Position numbers and translations under genes: made by a program. From contig JAGAIZ010000070.1 in the NCBI GenBank assembly GCA_017626325.1, positions 1 to 37,414 of the forward strand: 37,414 bases of DNA, given 5' to 3'. Positions 1-8,434 of this stretch are shown piece by piece. Below the pieces are notes generated by a model. It searched no databases and was not told where the DNA came from. It was given only the letters and a program-made list of their open reading frames with translations. This DNA comes from Lachnospiraceae bacterium. GTDB taxonomy: Bacteria > Bacillota > Clostridia > Lachnospirales > Lachnospiraceae. Within the stretch, counting starts at the first letter, position 1. Every line of letters begins with the position of its first letter.

Positions 1-5
1 AGAAA

Positions 6-1553
6 ATGAAAGAGCAAAAAACGAAAGAGCAGAAATCGGCGGACAAGCGGGTATCAGAGAAAGCAGCATCAGAGAAGAAGGCATCAGAGGAGACAGTGTC
101 CCGGAAAACAACGCCGAAGAAGAAAGCATCAGCAAAGAAAGCGTCTTCGGGGACAGCAGGCGGCCGAAAGACGGCAGGCAGAGAGCGTATAAACACGGCA
201 AATACAGACGAGGAAGACTTCAAAGCCCGTTCTGACAGACGGGATGCGGAACGCGCCAGAAGAAGAGAAGAGCGCCTTAAGAAAGTAAGACGGCAGAAGA
301 TTATTATGGCGGTGTCCGCCGGCGTGATTGTGGCGTCGGTGATCATTCTGGCCGTTATATTTCTTTCTCCGGCGAAATATTTCTATTATATGTCTAAGGG
401 AGATCGCTATCTGGCACAGACTGATTATGTACCCGCCGTAGAAGCCTATGAGAAAGCGCTTGCCTGTGATGACGCATCGGCGGGTGCATATCATGGCGCG
501 GCGGACGCTCTGACAGCGCAGGAGAAAATCTCAGAGGCAGAGAGCGTTGTATATACGGGCTGGCAGAAAACGCAGGATGAAAATCTGCTCCATTACTATT
601 GTACCTTGGTGTTAAATGAGGCGGTGGAGCAGATCAATGCGAAAAACTGTACCTTAGATACGGTGGATAAATGTATACAGGCATTGGAGGCGGATGCGGA
701 CAGCGAAGACGCATTGTCTCTTATGCACACATGTTATGAGCGTCTCTTTGCAGTTTCAGAGGAAGATGAGATCTGTACGCTGTTCTATGATGAAGATGTG
801 GAACAGGATACTTGTGAATATTCTGCTTATGAAGAGCAGCTTCACAGGATATTCGCGGTATATCAGGAGGCTCCTTCCGAAGAGCTTAAGGCGGTTCTGG
901 CACAATATGCGGTGATCGATATGCCGCAGGTCCGTATCAGTATGACGCATACGGATCAGTATGCGGACCTGCTGACAGAGATTAATGGGGTGATAGCTGA
1001 CGCGCAGATTAGCGAGACGCTTGCGTGCCTTGCCAAGGCGGAAGAAGTAGAGGGTTATTTTGCCCGGGCCTTTGCGGAATTTGAACAGGGTAATTATGCT
1101 TATGCCAGAGAACTGATCGCGGAAGACGCTTATCAGCAGATCAGGGATCAGTTTATCAATGAGAATTCCGGATACTGGAAAGGCTCCGTCTATATTCCGG
1201 TGAGCAAAGAGCAGCTTGTGCTGAACCGTGAGGAAGGAAATATTACTTTTTCCTTCCTGGGCTATGAGGACTATGTGAATCCGAAGGGAATCATTACGGT
1301 CTGGGGCAGTAAACAGGAGGATGACGGCGTACAGCGAAGCGTGATATCCTACGAACCCGCATCTGAGAGCGGCGAGGAGTTCCCGCACACAGAATATACG
1401 ATTCAGTATCTGTACAGCAATGTGAAGATTAACGGAGAATATGTACCACAGATGAATTATCGGTTCGATACCAAGATAACGACGGAGGAAGGAACGACGA
1501 CCAATGCAGTCGGCGACTGGGGCGGTGAGCATGAATTTGAAATCGATTATTGA
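6..1553 (+). CDS. TPR-containing single-pass membrane protein
   Basis: The product is 515 residues. The first ~95 residues are very rich in Lys, Ala, Ser and Arg and are probably disordered and cytoplasmic. One hydrophobic helix follows at about residues 99-121, then an extracytoplasmic part. Residues ~130-180 read as one or two tetratricopeptide units (GDRYLAQTDYVPAVEAYEKA type), and the rest is an acidic domain I do not recognise, ending in a beta-rich stretch (~380-515). Only five bases precede the ATG and the frame is open to the window edge, so the true start may lie upstream. The 3' end overlaps the thiamine pyrophosphokinase gene, which suggests co-transcription. I infer a scaffold or envelope role only from the TPR and membrane anchor. 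The reading frame is secure; the function is not. Confidence 0.75.
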   Translation: MKEQKTKEQKSADKRVSEKAASEKKASEETVSRKTTPKKKASAKKASSGTAGGRKTAGRERINTANTDEEDFKARSDRRDAERARRREERLKKVRRQKIIMAVSAGVIVASVIILAVIFLSPAKYFYYMSKGDRYLAQTDYVPAVEAYEKALACDDASAGAYHGAADALTAQEKISEAESVVYTGWQKTQDENLLHYYCTLVLNEAVEQINAKNCTLDTVDKCIQALEADADSEDALSLMHTCYERLFAVSEEDEICTLFYDEDVEQDTCEYSAYEEQLHRIFAVYQEAPSEELKAVLAQYAVIDMPQVRISMTHTDQYADLLTEINGVIADAQISETLACLAKAEEVEGYFARAFAEFEQGNYAYARELIAEDAYQQIRDQFINENSGYWKGSVYIPVSKEQLVLNREEGNITFSFLGYEDYVNPKGIITVWGSKQEDDGVQRSVISYEPASESGEEFPHTEYTIQYLYSNVKINGEYVPQMNYRFDTKITTEEGTTTNAVGDWGGEHEFEIDY

Positions 1554-2259
1554 TACTTCAAAACTACCGGATGCAGACGGGCGGCCGGAACAGGGACGGT
1601 GTATTCTGATCGGGGCGGGGGAACAGCCCTCCGGCGCCATAGAGGTCTGTGAGCGCGACTATGTGATCGCCGTGGACGGTGGTTACGATTATTGCAGAAA
1701 TAAGGGCATCTGCCCGGATTTGGTTCTGGGAGATTTCGACTCGGTTGGCCGGGAAATGAAAAAGGAAATCGACCGGCTGCGGGAAGTCAGTCCTGATAAG
1801 ACCCGGGTGCTTCCCGTGATGAAGGACGATACGGATATGCTTGCGGCGCTGCGCACAGGGCTTGAGAAAGGCTTTCGCAGGTTCTGGATTTACGGCGGAA
1901 TGGGCGGCAGGACGGATCATACCATTGCCAATATCCAGTGTCTGCTTTTTCTGAAAAAAGAGGGCGCCCAGGGATATCTGCTCTCGGATCGGGAGATTTT
2001 GTTTGTGATACAGAACGAAACGGTCAGATTTTCTTCGAAATCTTATGGACTTTTTTCGTTATTCGCTTTACAAAATCGGGTTTCGGGAGTTACCATAAAG
2101 GGGATGAAATATCTGCTGAACCGGGCGGAGCTTACAGATACCTATCCCATCGGAACCAGCAACGAGCTGATCGGGGAGGAAGCAGAGGTGACGGTGGAAG
2201 AGGGAGCGCTGCTGGCAGTGATGCAGCGGACGGCGGCAAGCCGGACCGGCGCAGAATAG
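1504..2259 (+). CDS. thiN: thiamine pyrophosphokinase
   Basis: This cytoplasmic enzyme transfers pyrophosphate from ATP to thiamine to make thiamine diphosphate. Family motifs are clear: VDGGYDY near the start, LGDFDSVG, KDDTDMLAAL, GGRTDHTIANI, and a C-terminal SNEL segment. Two starts are possible. ATG 1504 has an AGGAAGGA ribosome site at 1486-1493 (251 residues). ATG 1531 has a weaker GGGGCGGTGAG site (242 residues) and is nearer the usual family length of about 210-220. Either start lies inside the upstream TPR gene, so translation is probably coupled. No THI-box riboswitch is visible upstream, but the gene's leader would lie inside coding sequence. The next gene (gpmI) follows after 66 bases without a visible promoter. 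Confidence 0.92.
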   Translation: MQSATGAVSMNLKSIIDTSKLPDADGRPEQGRCILIGAGEQPSGAIEVCERDYVIAVDGGYDYCRNKGICPDLVLGDFDSVGREMKKEIDRLREVSPDKTRVLPVMKDDTDMLAALRTGLEKGFRRFWIYGGMGGRTDHTIANIQCLLFLKKEGAQGYLLSDREILFVIQNETVRFSSKSYGLFSLFALQNRVSGVTIKGMKYLLNRAELTDTYPIGTSNELIGEEAEVTVEEGALLAVMQRTAASRTGAE

Positions 2260-2325
2260 GACGGACAGCGGTGCAGGTAAGCTTTACGGTCATCTGAGAA
2301 ATATAACAGGAAAAGGAGAACGATC

Positions 2326-3867
2326 ATGGCAAAGAAACCAGCAGTATTAATGATTTTAGACGGATATGGTCTGAACGAGAAGACGGAGGGCAACGCGGTA
2401 GCGCTTGCGAAGACTCCGGTGATGGACAAGCTTATGGCGGAATGCCCTTTTGTAAAAGGCAATGCCAGCGGCATGGCGGTAGGTCTTCCCGACGGACAGA
2501 TGGGCAACTCTGAGGTAGGTCACTTAAATATGGGCGCGGGACGCATCGTATATCAGGAGCTTACCAGAATTACGAAGGAAATCCAGGACGGTACTTTCTT
2601 CGAGAATCCTGCGCTGTTAGACGCGGTCAATAACTGTAAGGAGAAGGATTCCGCGCTGCATATGTTCGGCTTATTATCCGACGGCGGCGTGCACAGCCAC
2701 AACACCCACCTGTATGGCCTGTTGGAACTGGCGAAGAAGAACGGACTTTCCAAGGTATACGTACACGCTTTCTTAGACGGACGCGATACCCCTCCGGCAA
2801 GCGGTAAGGGCTTCGTGGAGGATCTGGAAGCAGAGATGAAGAAAATCGGCGTAGGAGAGGTAGCTACCGTAACGGGCCGTTACTACGCCATGGACAGAGA
2901 CAATAATTATGACAGAGTGGAGAAAGCTTATATCGCTTTGACTAAGGGAGAAGGTCTTGAGGCTGACAGCGCGGCGGCGGGGATTCAGGCTTCCTATGAC
3001 AGAGAAGAGACGGACGAGTTCGTTAAGCCCACTGTTGTGATGAAAGACGGCGCGCCGGTTGCGACGATCAAGGACGGCGATTCCGTGATCTTCTTCAATT
3101 TCAGACCGGACCGTGCCAGAGAGATTACCAGAAGCTTCTGCGACGACGATTTTAAGGGCTTTGCGAGAGAGAAGAAGTTAGATCTGGTTTATGTATGCTT
3201 CTCCGATTATGATCCCACGATTCCGAACAAGGAAGTGGCGTTCCACAAGATTGCCGTAACCAATACCTTCGGCGAGTGGCTTGCGGCCAACAACATGAAG
3301 CAGGCAAGAATCGCTGAGACAGAGAAATACGCGCATGTTACCTTCTTCTTCAACGGCGGCGTGGAAGAGCCCAATCCGGGAGAAGACAGAATCCTGGTCA
3401 ATTCTCCAAAGGATGTGGCTACCTATGATTTAAAGCCCCAGATGAGCACATACGAGGTATGTGATAAGCTGGTGGGCGCGATCAAGTCCGGCGAGTATGA
3501 CGTAATCATCATCAACTTCGCGAACCCTGATATGGTAGGACATACCGGCGTACAGGAAGCGGCTATCAAGGCGGTAGAGGCAGTGGACGAGTGTGTAGGC
3601 AAGGCAGTAGAGGCTTTGAAAGAGGCAGACGGCGTGATGTTTATCTGCGCTGACCACGGCAATGCGGAGCAGCTCATCGATTACGAGACAGGCGCGCCTT
3701 TCACCGCCCATACCACCAATCCGGTGCCGTTTATCCTGGTGAACGCAGACCCCTCCTATAAGTTGAGAGAGGGCGGATGTCTGGCGGATATCGTACCTAC
3801 TATCATCGAACTGATGGGTAAGGAACAGCCGGCTGAGATGACGGGCAAATCACTGCTTGTAAAATAA
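2326..3867 (+). CDS. gpmI: 2,3-bisphosphoglycerate-independent phosphoglycerate mutase
   Basis: This glycolytic enzyme interconverts 3- and 2-phosphoglycerate using two manganese ions and a phosphoserine intermediate. The 513-residue length is standard for the family. The metal-binding LMILDGYG (Asp12) and the catalytic-serine motif MGNSEVGHLNMGAGR (Ser62) are intact, as are DGRDTPP, GRYYAMDRD, FNFRPDRAREITR and the C-terminal metal motifs FANPDMVGHTG and CADHGNAEQ. AAGGAG sits correctly before ATG 2326. It is the last gene before the terminator at 3882-3928. Enolase, the next step of glycolysis, is about 9.5 kb downstream in a separate transcription unit. Confidence 0.98.
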   Translation: MAKKPAVLMILDGYGLNEKTEGNAVALAKTPVMDKLMAECPFVKGNASGMAVGLPDGQMGNSEVGHLNMGAGRIVYQELTRITKEIQDGTFFENPALLDAVNNCKEKDSALHMFGLLSDGGVHSHNTHLYGLLELAKKNGLSKVYVHAFLDGRDTPPASGKGFVEDLEAEMKKIGVGEVATVTGRYYAMDRDNNYDRVEKAYIALTKGEGLEADSAAAGIQASYDREETDEFVKPTVVMKDGAPVATIKDGDSVIFFNFRPDRAREITRSFCDDDFKGFAREKKLDLVYVCFSDYDPTIPNKEVAFHKIAVTNTFGEWLAANNMKQARIAETEKYAHVTFFFNGGVEEPNPGEDRILVNSPKDVATYDLKPQMSTYEVCDKLVGAIKSGEYDVIIINFANPDMVGHTGVQEAAIKAVEAVDECVGKAVEALKEADGVMFICADHGNAEQLIDYETGAPFTAHTTNPVPFILVNADPSYKLREGGCLADIVPTIIELMGKEQPAEMTGKSLLVK

Positions 3868-3881
3868 AGAATCTGAGACAT

Positions 3882-3928
3882 AACACCTCTTGGGAAGGAA
3901 TGGAACCCTTGCTAAGAGGTGTTTTTTT
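3882..3928 (+). terminator. intrinsic terminator after gpmI
   Basis: A perfect 10-bp stem, AACACCTCTT (3882-3891) with AAGAGGTGTT (3914-3923), is followed by a run of T residues through 3928. It starts 15 bases after the gpmI stop and separates the glycolytic unit from the YtrA-like operon. Confidence 0.92.
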
Positions 3929-4007
3929 GTGCAAAAAGCAGCCTTCACACCGGCGATTGCCTGCTGGATTGTCAGAGGGCAATGTTAAACTGTTCTTGAA
4001 AAACCAA

Positions 4008-4036
4008 TTGACACAGCTATGGTTATGGAATATACT
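4008..4036 (+). promoter_or_regulatory. sigma-A promoter of the GntR/ABC operon
   Basis: TTGACA at 4008-4013 and TATACT at 4031-4036 are separated by exactly 17 bases, so the match to the vegetative consensus is 11 of 12. It lies between the gpmI terminator and the GntR gene and is followed at once by the palindromic operator at 4039-4069. Confidence 0.88.
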
Positions 4037-4038
4037 AG

Positions 4039-4069
4039 GTGTACTAATACCAATAGTACACTTGGTATT
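4039..4069 (+). promoter_or_regulatory. nested palindromic operator for the YtrA-like repressor
   Basis: Two interleaved inverted repeats begin two bases after the -10 hexamer, over the expected transcription start. The first is GTGTACTA (4039-4046) with TAGTACAC (4054-4061). The second is AATACCAA (4046-4053) with TTGGTATT (4062-4069). The outer GTGTA and TACAC half-sites are 13 bp apart, the arrangement I remember for B. subtilis YtrA. A repressor bound here would block transcription start, so autorepression of the operon is the simplest reading. Because the repeats overlap, the RNA could form only one of the two hairpins at a time. Confidence 0.75.
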
Positions 4070-4102
4070 GTGTCGGATAGAGAGCGGAAGGAAGGAGAAC
4101 CT

Positions 4103-4462
4103 ATGATTATCATAGATTATAAAGACAGCAGACCAATCTATGAGCAAATAGTAGAGAAATTTAAGACATTGATCTTAAAAGGCGCTTTGCAGCCGGATGA
4201 ACAGATGCCGTCGGTGCGGAATCTGGCGATAGAGCTGTCCATTAATCCCAACACGATTCAGAAAGCTTACGCGGAATTAGAACGACAGGGCTTTATCTAT
4301 ACGGTGAAAGGCAGGGGCAACTTTGTGTCCGGAGATGGCAGGCTTGTGGAGGAGCGCAAGAAGGAATGCCTGCTAAAGATCCTGGAACTGGCGAAGGAAG
4401 CGCTGGAGATCGGGATGTCCAAGCTTGAGTTGATTACAGAAATTGAAAGCCTGCAGGTGTGA
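4103..4462 (+). CDS. GntR-family transcriptional regulator, YtrA subfamily
   Basis: This 119-residue protein has an N-terminal winged helix (RPIYEQIVEKFKTLIL, MPSVRNLAIELSINPNTIQKAY, ERQGFIYTVKGRGNFV) and only a short C-terminal helical tail, with no large effector domain. That is the hallmark of the YtrA subfamily. ATG 4103 is chosen because GGAAGGAGA precedes it at good spacing; an upstream in-frame ATG at 4019 would run through the promoter and operator. It is the first gene of an operon with ABC transporter genes and probably represses it through the palindromes at 4039-4069. In related Firmicutes such operons respond to cell-wall-active antibiotics; that role here is inference. Confidence 0.92.
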   Translation: MIIIDYKDSRPIYEQIVEKFKTLILKGALQPDEQMPSVRNLAIELSINPNTIQKAYAELERQGFIYTVKGRGNFVSGDGRLVEERKKECLLKILELAKEALEIGMSKLELITEIESLQV

Positions 4463-4505
4463 GCGGACGAAGCCAGGTGTGCAAACGGAAAGCCTGCAGG
4501 TGTGA
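4445..4505 (+). repeat. 18-bp direct repeat at the 3' end of the GntR gene
   Basis: GAAAGCCTGCAGGTGTGA occurs at 4445-4462, where it ends with the GntR stop codon, and again at 4488-4505, an exact copy 43 bp downstream. A partial copy (GCCAGGTGTG) lies between at 4472-4481. This looks like a short local duplication of the gene's end. The rest of the 136-bp gap to the ATPase gene shows no convincing promoter. Confidence 0.8.
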
Positions 4506-4598
4506 CGGATGCAATCTAATACGCAAATTATGTGCAGAGAATAGGTTGAAAAATCACTCTGATGCATAATCGCGTTATGGTTGGAAAGAGAGGAAGCT

Positions 4599-5507
4599 AT
4601 GATTGAGATACATAATCTGACGAAATCCTTTGATCAGAAGATTAAGGCAGTGGACGAAGTCAGTGTTGCAATAAAGGAAAATACGGTGTTCGGGCTGATC
4701 GGAACCAATGGAGCGGGCAAGAGCACGGTGCTTCGTATGGTGGCGGGAGTATTGAAACCGGATGCGGGAATTGTGGCAGTAGACAATATGCCGGTCTATG
4801 ACAATGTGGAAGCGAAAAAACGGTTATTCTTTATTGCGGATGAACCGTATTTCTTTGCGAATGCCAATGCCAGAGCGATGGAGCGGTATTACAGCGGTGT
4901 CTATGAACAGTTTGATCAGGCGGAGTTTTACAGATATTTAGAGAATTTTAATCTGGACAGGAATCGGAAAATAAGCACCTTTTCCAAAGGGATGAAGAAA
5001 CAGCTTGCGCTGCTTCTGGGTATCTGCGCGCATACGAAATACATTCTGTGTGACGAGACATTTGACGGGCTTGATCCGGTGATGCGGCAGGGGATCAAAT
5101 CCATTTTTGCCAAAGAAATGGAAGAACGGGGGCTGACGCCTGTAATTGCTTCCCATAATTTACGGGAATTAGAGGATATTTGCGATCATGTGGGGCTGCT
5201 GCATAAGGGCGGCGTATTGTTGTCCAAGGATCTGGAGGATATGAAGTGCAATATCCAGAAGATCCAGTGTGTATTCAGTACGGTAGAGGACGAGTTAAAG
5301 GCATTGAACGGCATGGAAGTGCTGAAGAAGGAACAGAGAGGTTCTCTTCGCACGATTACGGTCAGAAGTACAAGAGAAGAAGCGACGGCAAGATTTGCTG
5401 CGGTCAATACGGTATTTTATGAGGTGCTTCCCTTGTCTCTTGAGGAGATTTTTATCAGCGAAACGGAGGTAGTGGGATATGACATCAAGAAACTCATTCT
5501 GGGCTAG
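4599..5507 (+). CDS. ABC transporter ATP-binding protein (YtrB-like)
   Basis: This 302-residue ATPase has Walker A GTNGAGKST, a variant signature FSKGMKKQL in place of LSGGQ, Walker B YILCDETFDGLDP and switch histidine ASHNL. SKGMKKQ-type signatures are usual for ATPases that pair with ABC-2 permeases of the YtrB/BcrA kind. ATG 4599 is preceded by GAGAGGAAG; a TTG at 4581 is a less likely start. The gene overlaps the permease gene by 29 bases, indicating translational coupling and a dedicated pair. The C-terminal ~80 residues form the accessory domain common to these exporters. Substrate unknown. Confidence 0.93.
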   Translation: MIEIHNLTKSFDQKIKAVDEVSVAIKENTVFGLIGTNGAGKSTVLRMVAGVLKPDAGIVAVDNMPVYDNVEAKKRLFFIADEPYFFANANARAMERYYSGVYEQFDQAEFYRYLENFNLDRNRKISTFSKGMKKQLALLLGICAHTKYILCDETFDGLDPVMRQGIKSIFAKEMEERGLTPVIASHNLRELEDICDHVGLLHKGGVLLSKDLEDMKCNIQKIQCVFSTVEDELKALNGMEVLKKEQRGSLRTITVRSTREEATARFAAVNTVFYEVLPLSLEEIFISETEVVGYDIKKLILG

Positions 5508-7623
5508 AAGCGTAGAGAATCATAAGAGAAGAATCTGGGTGTGGATTGTGGCCTTCCTGATACAGCTTGTGGCGTATGTGGGGCTTGTCACCATTTACAT
5601 AAGCCGTATCCGCTATTATGAAGCGGAGGGGGTGTATCGGACGGCCCAGGCGTATGCGGAGGCGTTGGCGCAGGCGGTTCAGGACGCCCTGGGATTTTCC
5701 CCCAAACTGTTTCTGGCGGTGGGACTGCTGGCGGCGGTCATAGGCAAACAGGGATTTTCTTATCTGAATGACAGACGCAAAGTGGATATGTACCATAGCG
5801 TGCCGGTTTCTAAGAAGAGAAGATTTCTCGTCATCTATACGAATGGCGTCGTGATCTATCTGACGTCTACGCTGGTGTCGCTTATCATAGGTATTCTTGT
5901 GGCGGCGGCCCAGGGCGTGGTGACCGGTCAGGTGATTGCGGTGGTGGGCATTGCCTTTTTATGGAACCTATTGTTTTTTATGGTAGTTTATCATATGATG
6001 ATACTGGCAGAGATGCTGACGGGCAACAGCTTTGTGTGCCTGTGTGTGTTCGCTCTGCTGGCGTTTTATGAGCAGGTGCTGTACTCCTGTCTCCGCAGCT
6101 TCCGCTACAGCTTTTTTACCAGGGCCAGCAACAATTACGTGCTCTTTGTACCGAAGCTGTCTGTGACGAGCGATTATTATGATCATGTGGACATCATCAA
6201 ATATATGGATACGCCGCAGGAGATGGCCCGTACAGTGTTTCCTTATCTTGGAAAATGGTTTCTGATTGCGCTTGTGTTGTTTGTCTGCGCCTATGTATGC
6301 TATAACAAAAGAATGTCAGAGGCGGCGGGTAAGGCTATCGCTTTTTCCGGCATCAAACCGGTGCTTAAGGTGCTGGTGGTAGTGCTGGCGGCTATGATAG
6401 TAGGCGGTATCGTACGGGATTCCACTTATGAAAACGATATGCTGATGCTGGCGGCCATGCTGGCATGCGCGTTTATTGTCAGCGCGGTGATGGAGATCGT
6501 CTACGAATTTGATTTACGATGTATGCTGCGGCATTGGGGTTCCAGCATAATAGCGGTAGCGTGCACGGCGCTTGTGTTCTGCGTCTTCAAATTCGATCTG
6601 GCAGGCTACGACAGTTATATTCCGGAGGCTGATGAGGTAGAGAGCGTCTTATTCCAGCCCAATACGGATTATGAGAATTATTGGGATGAGAACTTTGACT
6701 ACATCTCCAATGAGGATCATCTGATGGAAAATATGCATATTACCGCCATCGAAGAAGTGATTGCGCTGGCGGACAAGGATCAGAAAGAGGATTATGAGAC
6801 GATGATTGATCCCAGATGGGTGCAAGTGGTATACCATCTGAAATCCGGCAGAGATGTGGAGCGCGCTTTCTATGTGGATTTCGAGAATCCCGGCAACGAA
6901 GAACTTCTGAACCGTATCGTGGGAAGCGATGAATATAAGAACAGTATGTATCAGATTACATGGGATGAGGCTTCCTACGACAGCGTCCAGTCTGTTACCT
7001 ACACCAACGGCTGTGTTACCAGCACGCTTCCTTTAGAGGACGCGCAGGAGCTCAGGGAAGCTTATCTGAAAGATCTGGAGCAGATGGATTTCAGTCTGGT
7101 GCACAATAAGCTTGCCTGCGGACAGTTGCAGTTTGGCTTCTCGAATTATAAGGGAGCCAGTTATCCTGTCTATGACAGTTACACCAATGTGCTGGCCTAT
7201 CTGAAGGAGCAGGGGGCCTATTATCCGGTGACGCTGGAAGCGGAGGATATTGCGGCTGTCACGGTAACCAACTATCATAATGAGCTGTTATATGAAGAAG
7301 AGGACAGCGAAGGTGCGTACGATTACTACAGGGAGGCCGTGGCCACGCAGGATGCTTACTATGAAGATTACTATGAAGACGTGACGGTGCAGGAGAGCTT
7401 TGAGGACAAGGAGGATATTGCCCGGATCGTCGAGCACATTTATCCGGTCACATTGCCCACGGACTGGAACAGACGGGAGACTTTTGATTCCAATTATTTC
7501 GTAGCTGTTGAATTGGAGAAGGACAGCGATTATCCTTATGACAGGACGGAATATTATTTTAATTATAATATGATTGCCGGAGAGGTCCCCGCGTTTGTGG
7601 CGGAGGCGACGGCGCTGAAATAA
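5479..7623 (+). CDS. ABC-2-type permease with large C-terminal extracytoplasmic domain
   Basis: The protein is 714 residues. About nine hydrophobic helices lie between residues ~21 and ~372 (for example 21-43, 76-96, 116-146, 153-180, 260-278, 322-344 and 354-372). A non-membrane acidic, Tyr-rich part of ~340 residues follows, probably outside the cell. GGAGGT precedes ATG 5479, which lies inside the ATPase gene. The order regulator, ATPase, permease matches YtrA-YtrB-YtrC type operons. The long C-terminal domain is of a kind seen in clostridial versions and may act in sensing or docking. I cannot name the substrate. Confidence 0.85.
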   Translation: MTSRNSFWARSVENHKRRIWVWIVAFLIQLVAYVGLVTIYISRIRYYEAEGVYRTAQAYAEALAQAVQDALGFSPKLFLAVGLLAAVIGKQGFSYLNDRRKVDMYHSVPVSKKRRFLVIYTNGVVIYLTSTLVSLIIGILVAAAQGVVTGQVIAVVGIAFLWNLLFFMVVYHMMILAEMLTGNSFVCLCVFALLAFYEQVLYSCLRSFRYSFFTRASNNYVLFVPKLSVTSDYYDHVDIIKYMDTPQEMARTVFPYLGKWFLIALVLFVCAYVCYNKRMSEAAGKAIAFSGIKPVLKVLVVVLAAMIVGGIVRDSTYENDMLMLAAMLACAFIVSAVMEIVYEFDLRCMLRHWGSSIIAVACTALVFCVFKFDLAGYDSYIPEADEVESVLFQPNTDYENYWDENFDYISNEDHLMENMHITAIEEVIALADKDQKEDYETMIDPRWVQVVYHLKSGRDVERAFYVDFENPGNEELLNRIVGSDEYKNSMYQITWDEASYDSVQSVTYTNGCVTSTLPLEDAQELREAYLKDLEQMDFSLVHNKLACGQLQFGFSNYKGASYPVYDSYTNVLAYLKEQGAYYPVTLEAEDIAAVTVTNYHNELLYEEEDSEGAYDYYREAVATQDAYYEDYYEDVTVQESFEDKEDIARIVEHIYPVTLPTDWNRRETFDSNYFVAVELEKDSDYPYDRTEYYFNYNMIAGEVPAFVAEATALK

Positions 7624-7635
7624 ACGGAGGTTGTC

Positions 7636-8394
7636 TTGAAGACAGTAAGAAAGGGAGAACCTGTAATCAGTGTAAAAGATTTATATAAGATTTACCGGGT
7701 CGGGGAAGAGAAGGTGCGCGCCTTAAACGGCGTCAGTTTCACCATCAACCGGGGGGACTTCTGTTCCATTGTGGGAACCTCCGGTTCCGGCAAATCTACG
7801 CTGCTCAATATGCTGGCAGGTTTAGAGAAGCCCACGAAGGGCGAGATCGTGATTGCCGGAGAGCATATAGAGACGAAGACGGAGAACCAGTTGGTTGCTT
7901 TCAGAAGGGAGCACATCGGATTTATATTCCAGTCGTTTAATCTGATGGGAACCATGAACGCCATAGAAAACGTGGCGCTTCCCCTGACCTTTCAGGGAGT
8001 GGATAAGAAGAAGCGCAACGCCAGGGCAGAGGAAATGCTGGACCTGGTAGGGCTTACGAAGCACAAGAAGCACAGGCCCAATCAGATGTCCGGCGGCCAG
8101 CAGCAGCGTGTGGGCGTGGCCAGGGCACTGGTGGTAAATCCCGAGATTATCTTCGCGGACGAGCCAACCGGCAATCTGGATTCCAACACCTCGGTGGAGG
8201 TTATGAACCTGATGAAGCAGGTTGTGCGGGAGAAGAACCAGACCCTTGTCATGGTAACCCACGATGATTATCTGGCCAGCTTCGCGGATCTGGTGATCAG
8301 AATCGTGGACGGCAAGATCGTGGCTACCGAAGACAGGCGCGGACAGGATATGCCGGATGTGATTGGACAGAAGAGCACCGGAAGCGTAGTGTAA
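7636..8394 (+). CDS. MacB/LolD-type ABC transporter ATP-binding protein
   Basis: This 252-residue ATPase has Walker A GTSGSGKST, Q-loop FQSFNL, signature MSGGQQQRVG, Walker B IIFADEPTGNLD and H-loop THDD. The EPTGNLD motif and overall pattern mark the mechanotransmission (type VII, MacB/LolD/BceA) class. The start is a TTG at 7636: GGAGG lies 5 bases upstream and no in-frame ATG occurs before the conserved VKDLYKIY strand. Only 12 bases separate it from the preceding permease. Its own permease is almost certainly the FtsX-type gene at 10372, two genes downstream, with the CARDB protein between. Confidence 0.93.
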   Translation: MKTVRKGEPVISVKDLYKIYRVGEEKVRALNGVSFTINRGDFCSIVGTSGSGKSTLLNMLAGLEKPTKGEIVIAGEHIETKTENQLVAFRREHIGFIFQSFNLMGTMNAIENVALPLTFQGVDKKKRNARAEEMLDLVGLTKHKKHRPNQMSGGQQQRVGVARALVVNPEIIFADEPTGNLDSNTSVEVMNLMKQVVREKNQTLVMVTHDDYLASFADLVIRIVDGKIVATEDRRGQDMPDVIGQKSTGSVV

Positions 8395-8434
8395 AGCGTA
8401 ACATGAAAAGAAATCAAAATGAGGGAGAAGAAGC

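Noticed and set aside
756-1640. Long antisense open frame opposite the TPR and thiN genes
   Set aside because: It overlaps real genes completely, has no ribosome site or recognisable domain, and reflects codon bias on the other strand. Other antisense frames were dropped for the same reason.
4546-4570. TTGAAA and CATAAT as a second promoter before the YtrB-like gene
   Set aside because: The spacing is only 13 bp and neither hexamer is strong.
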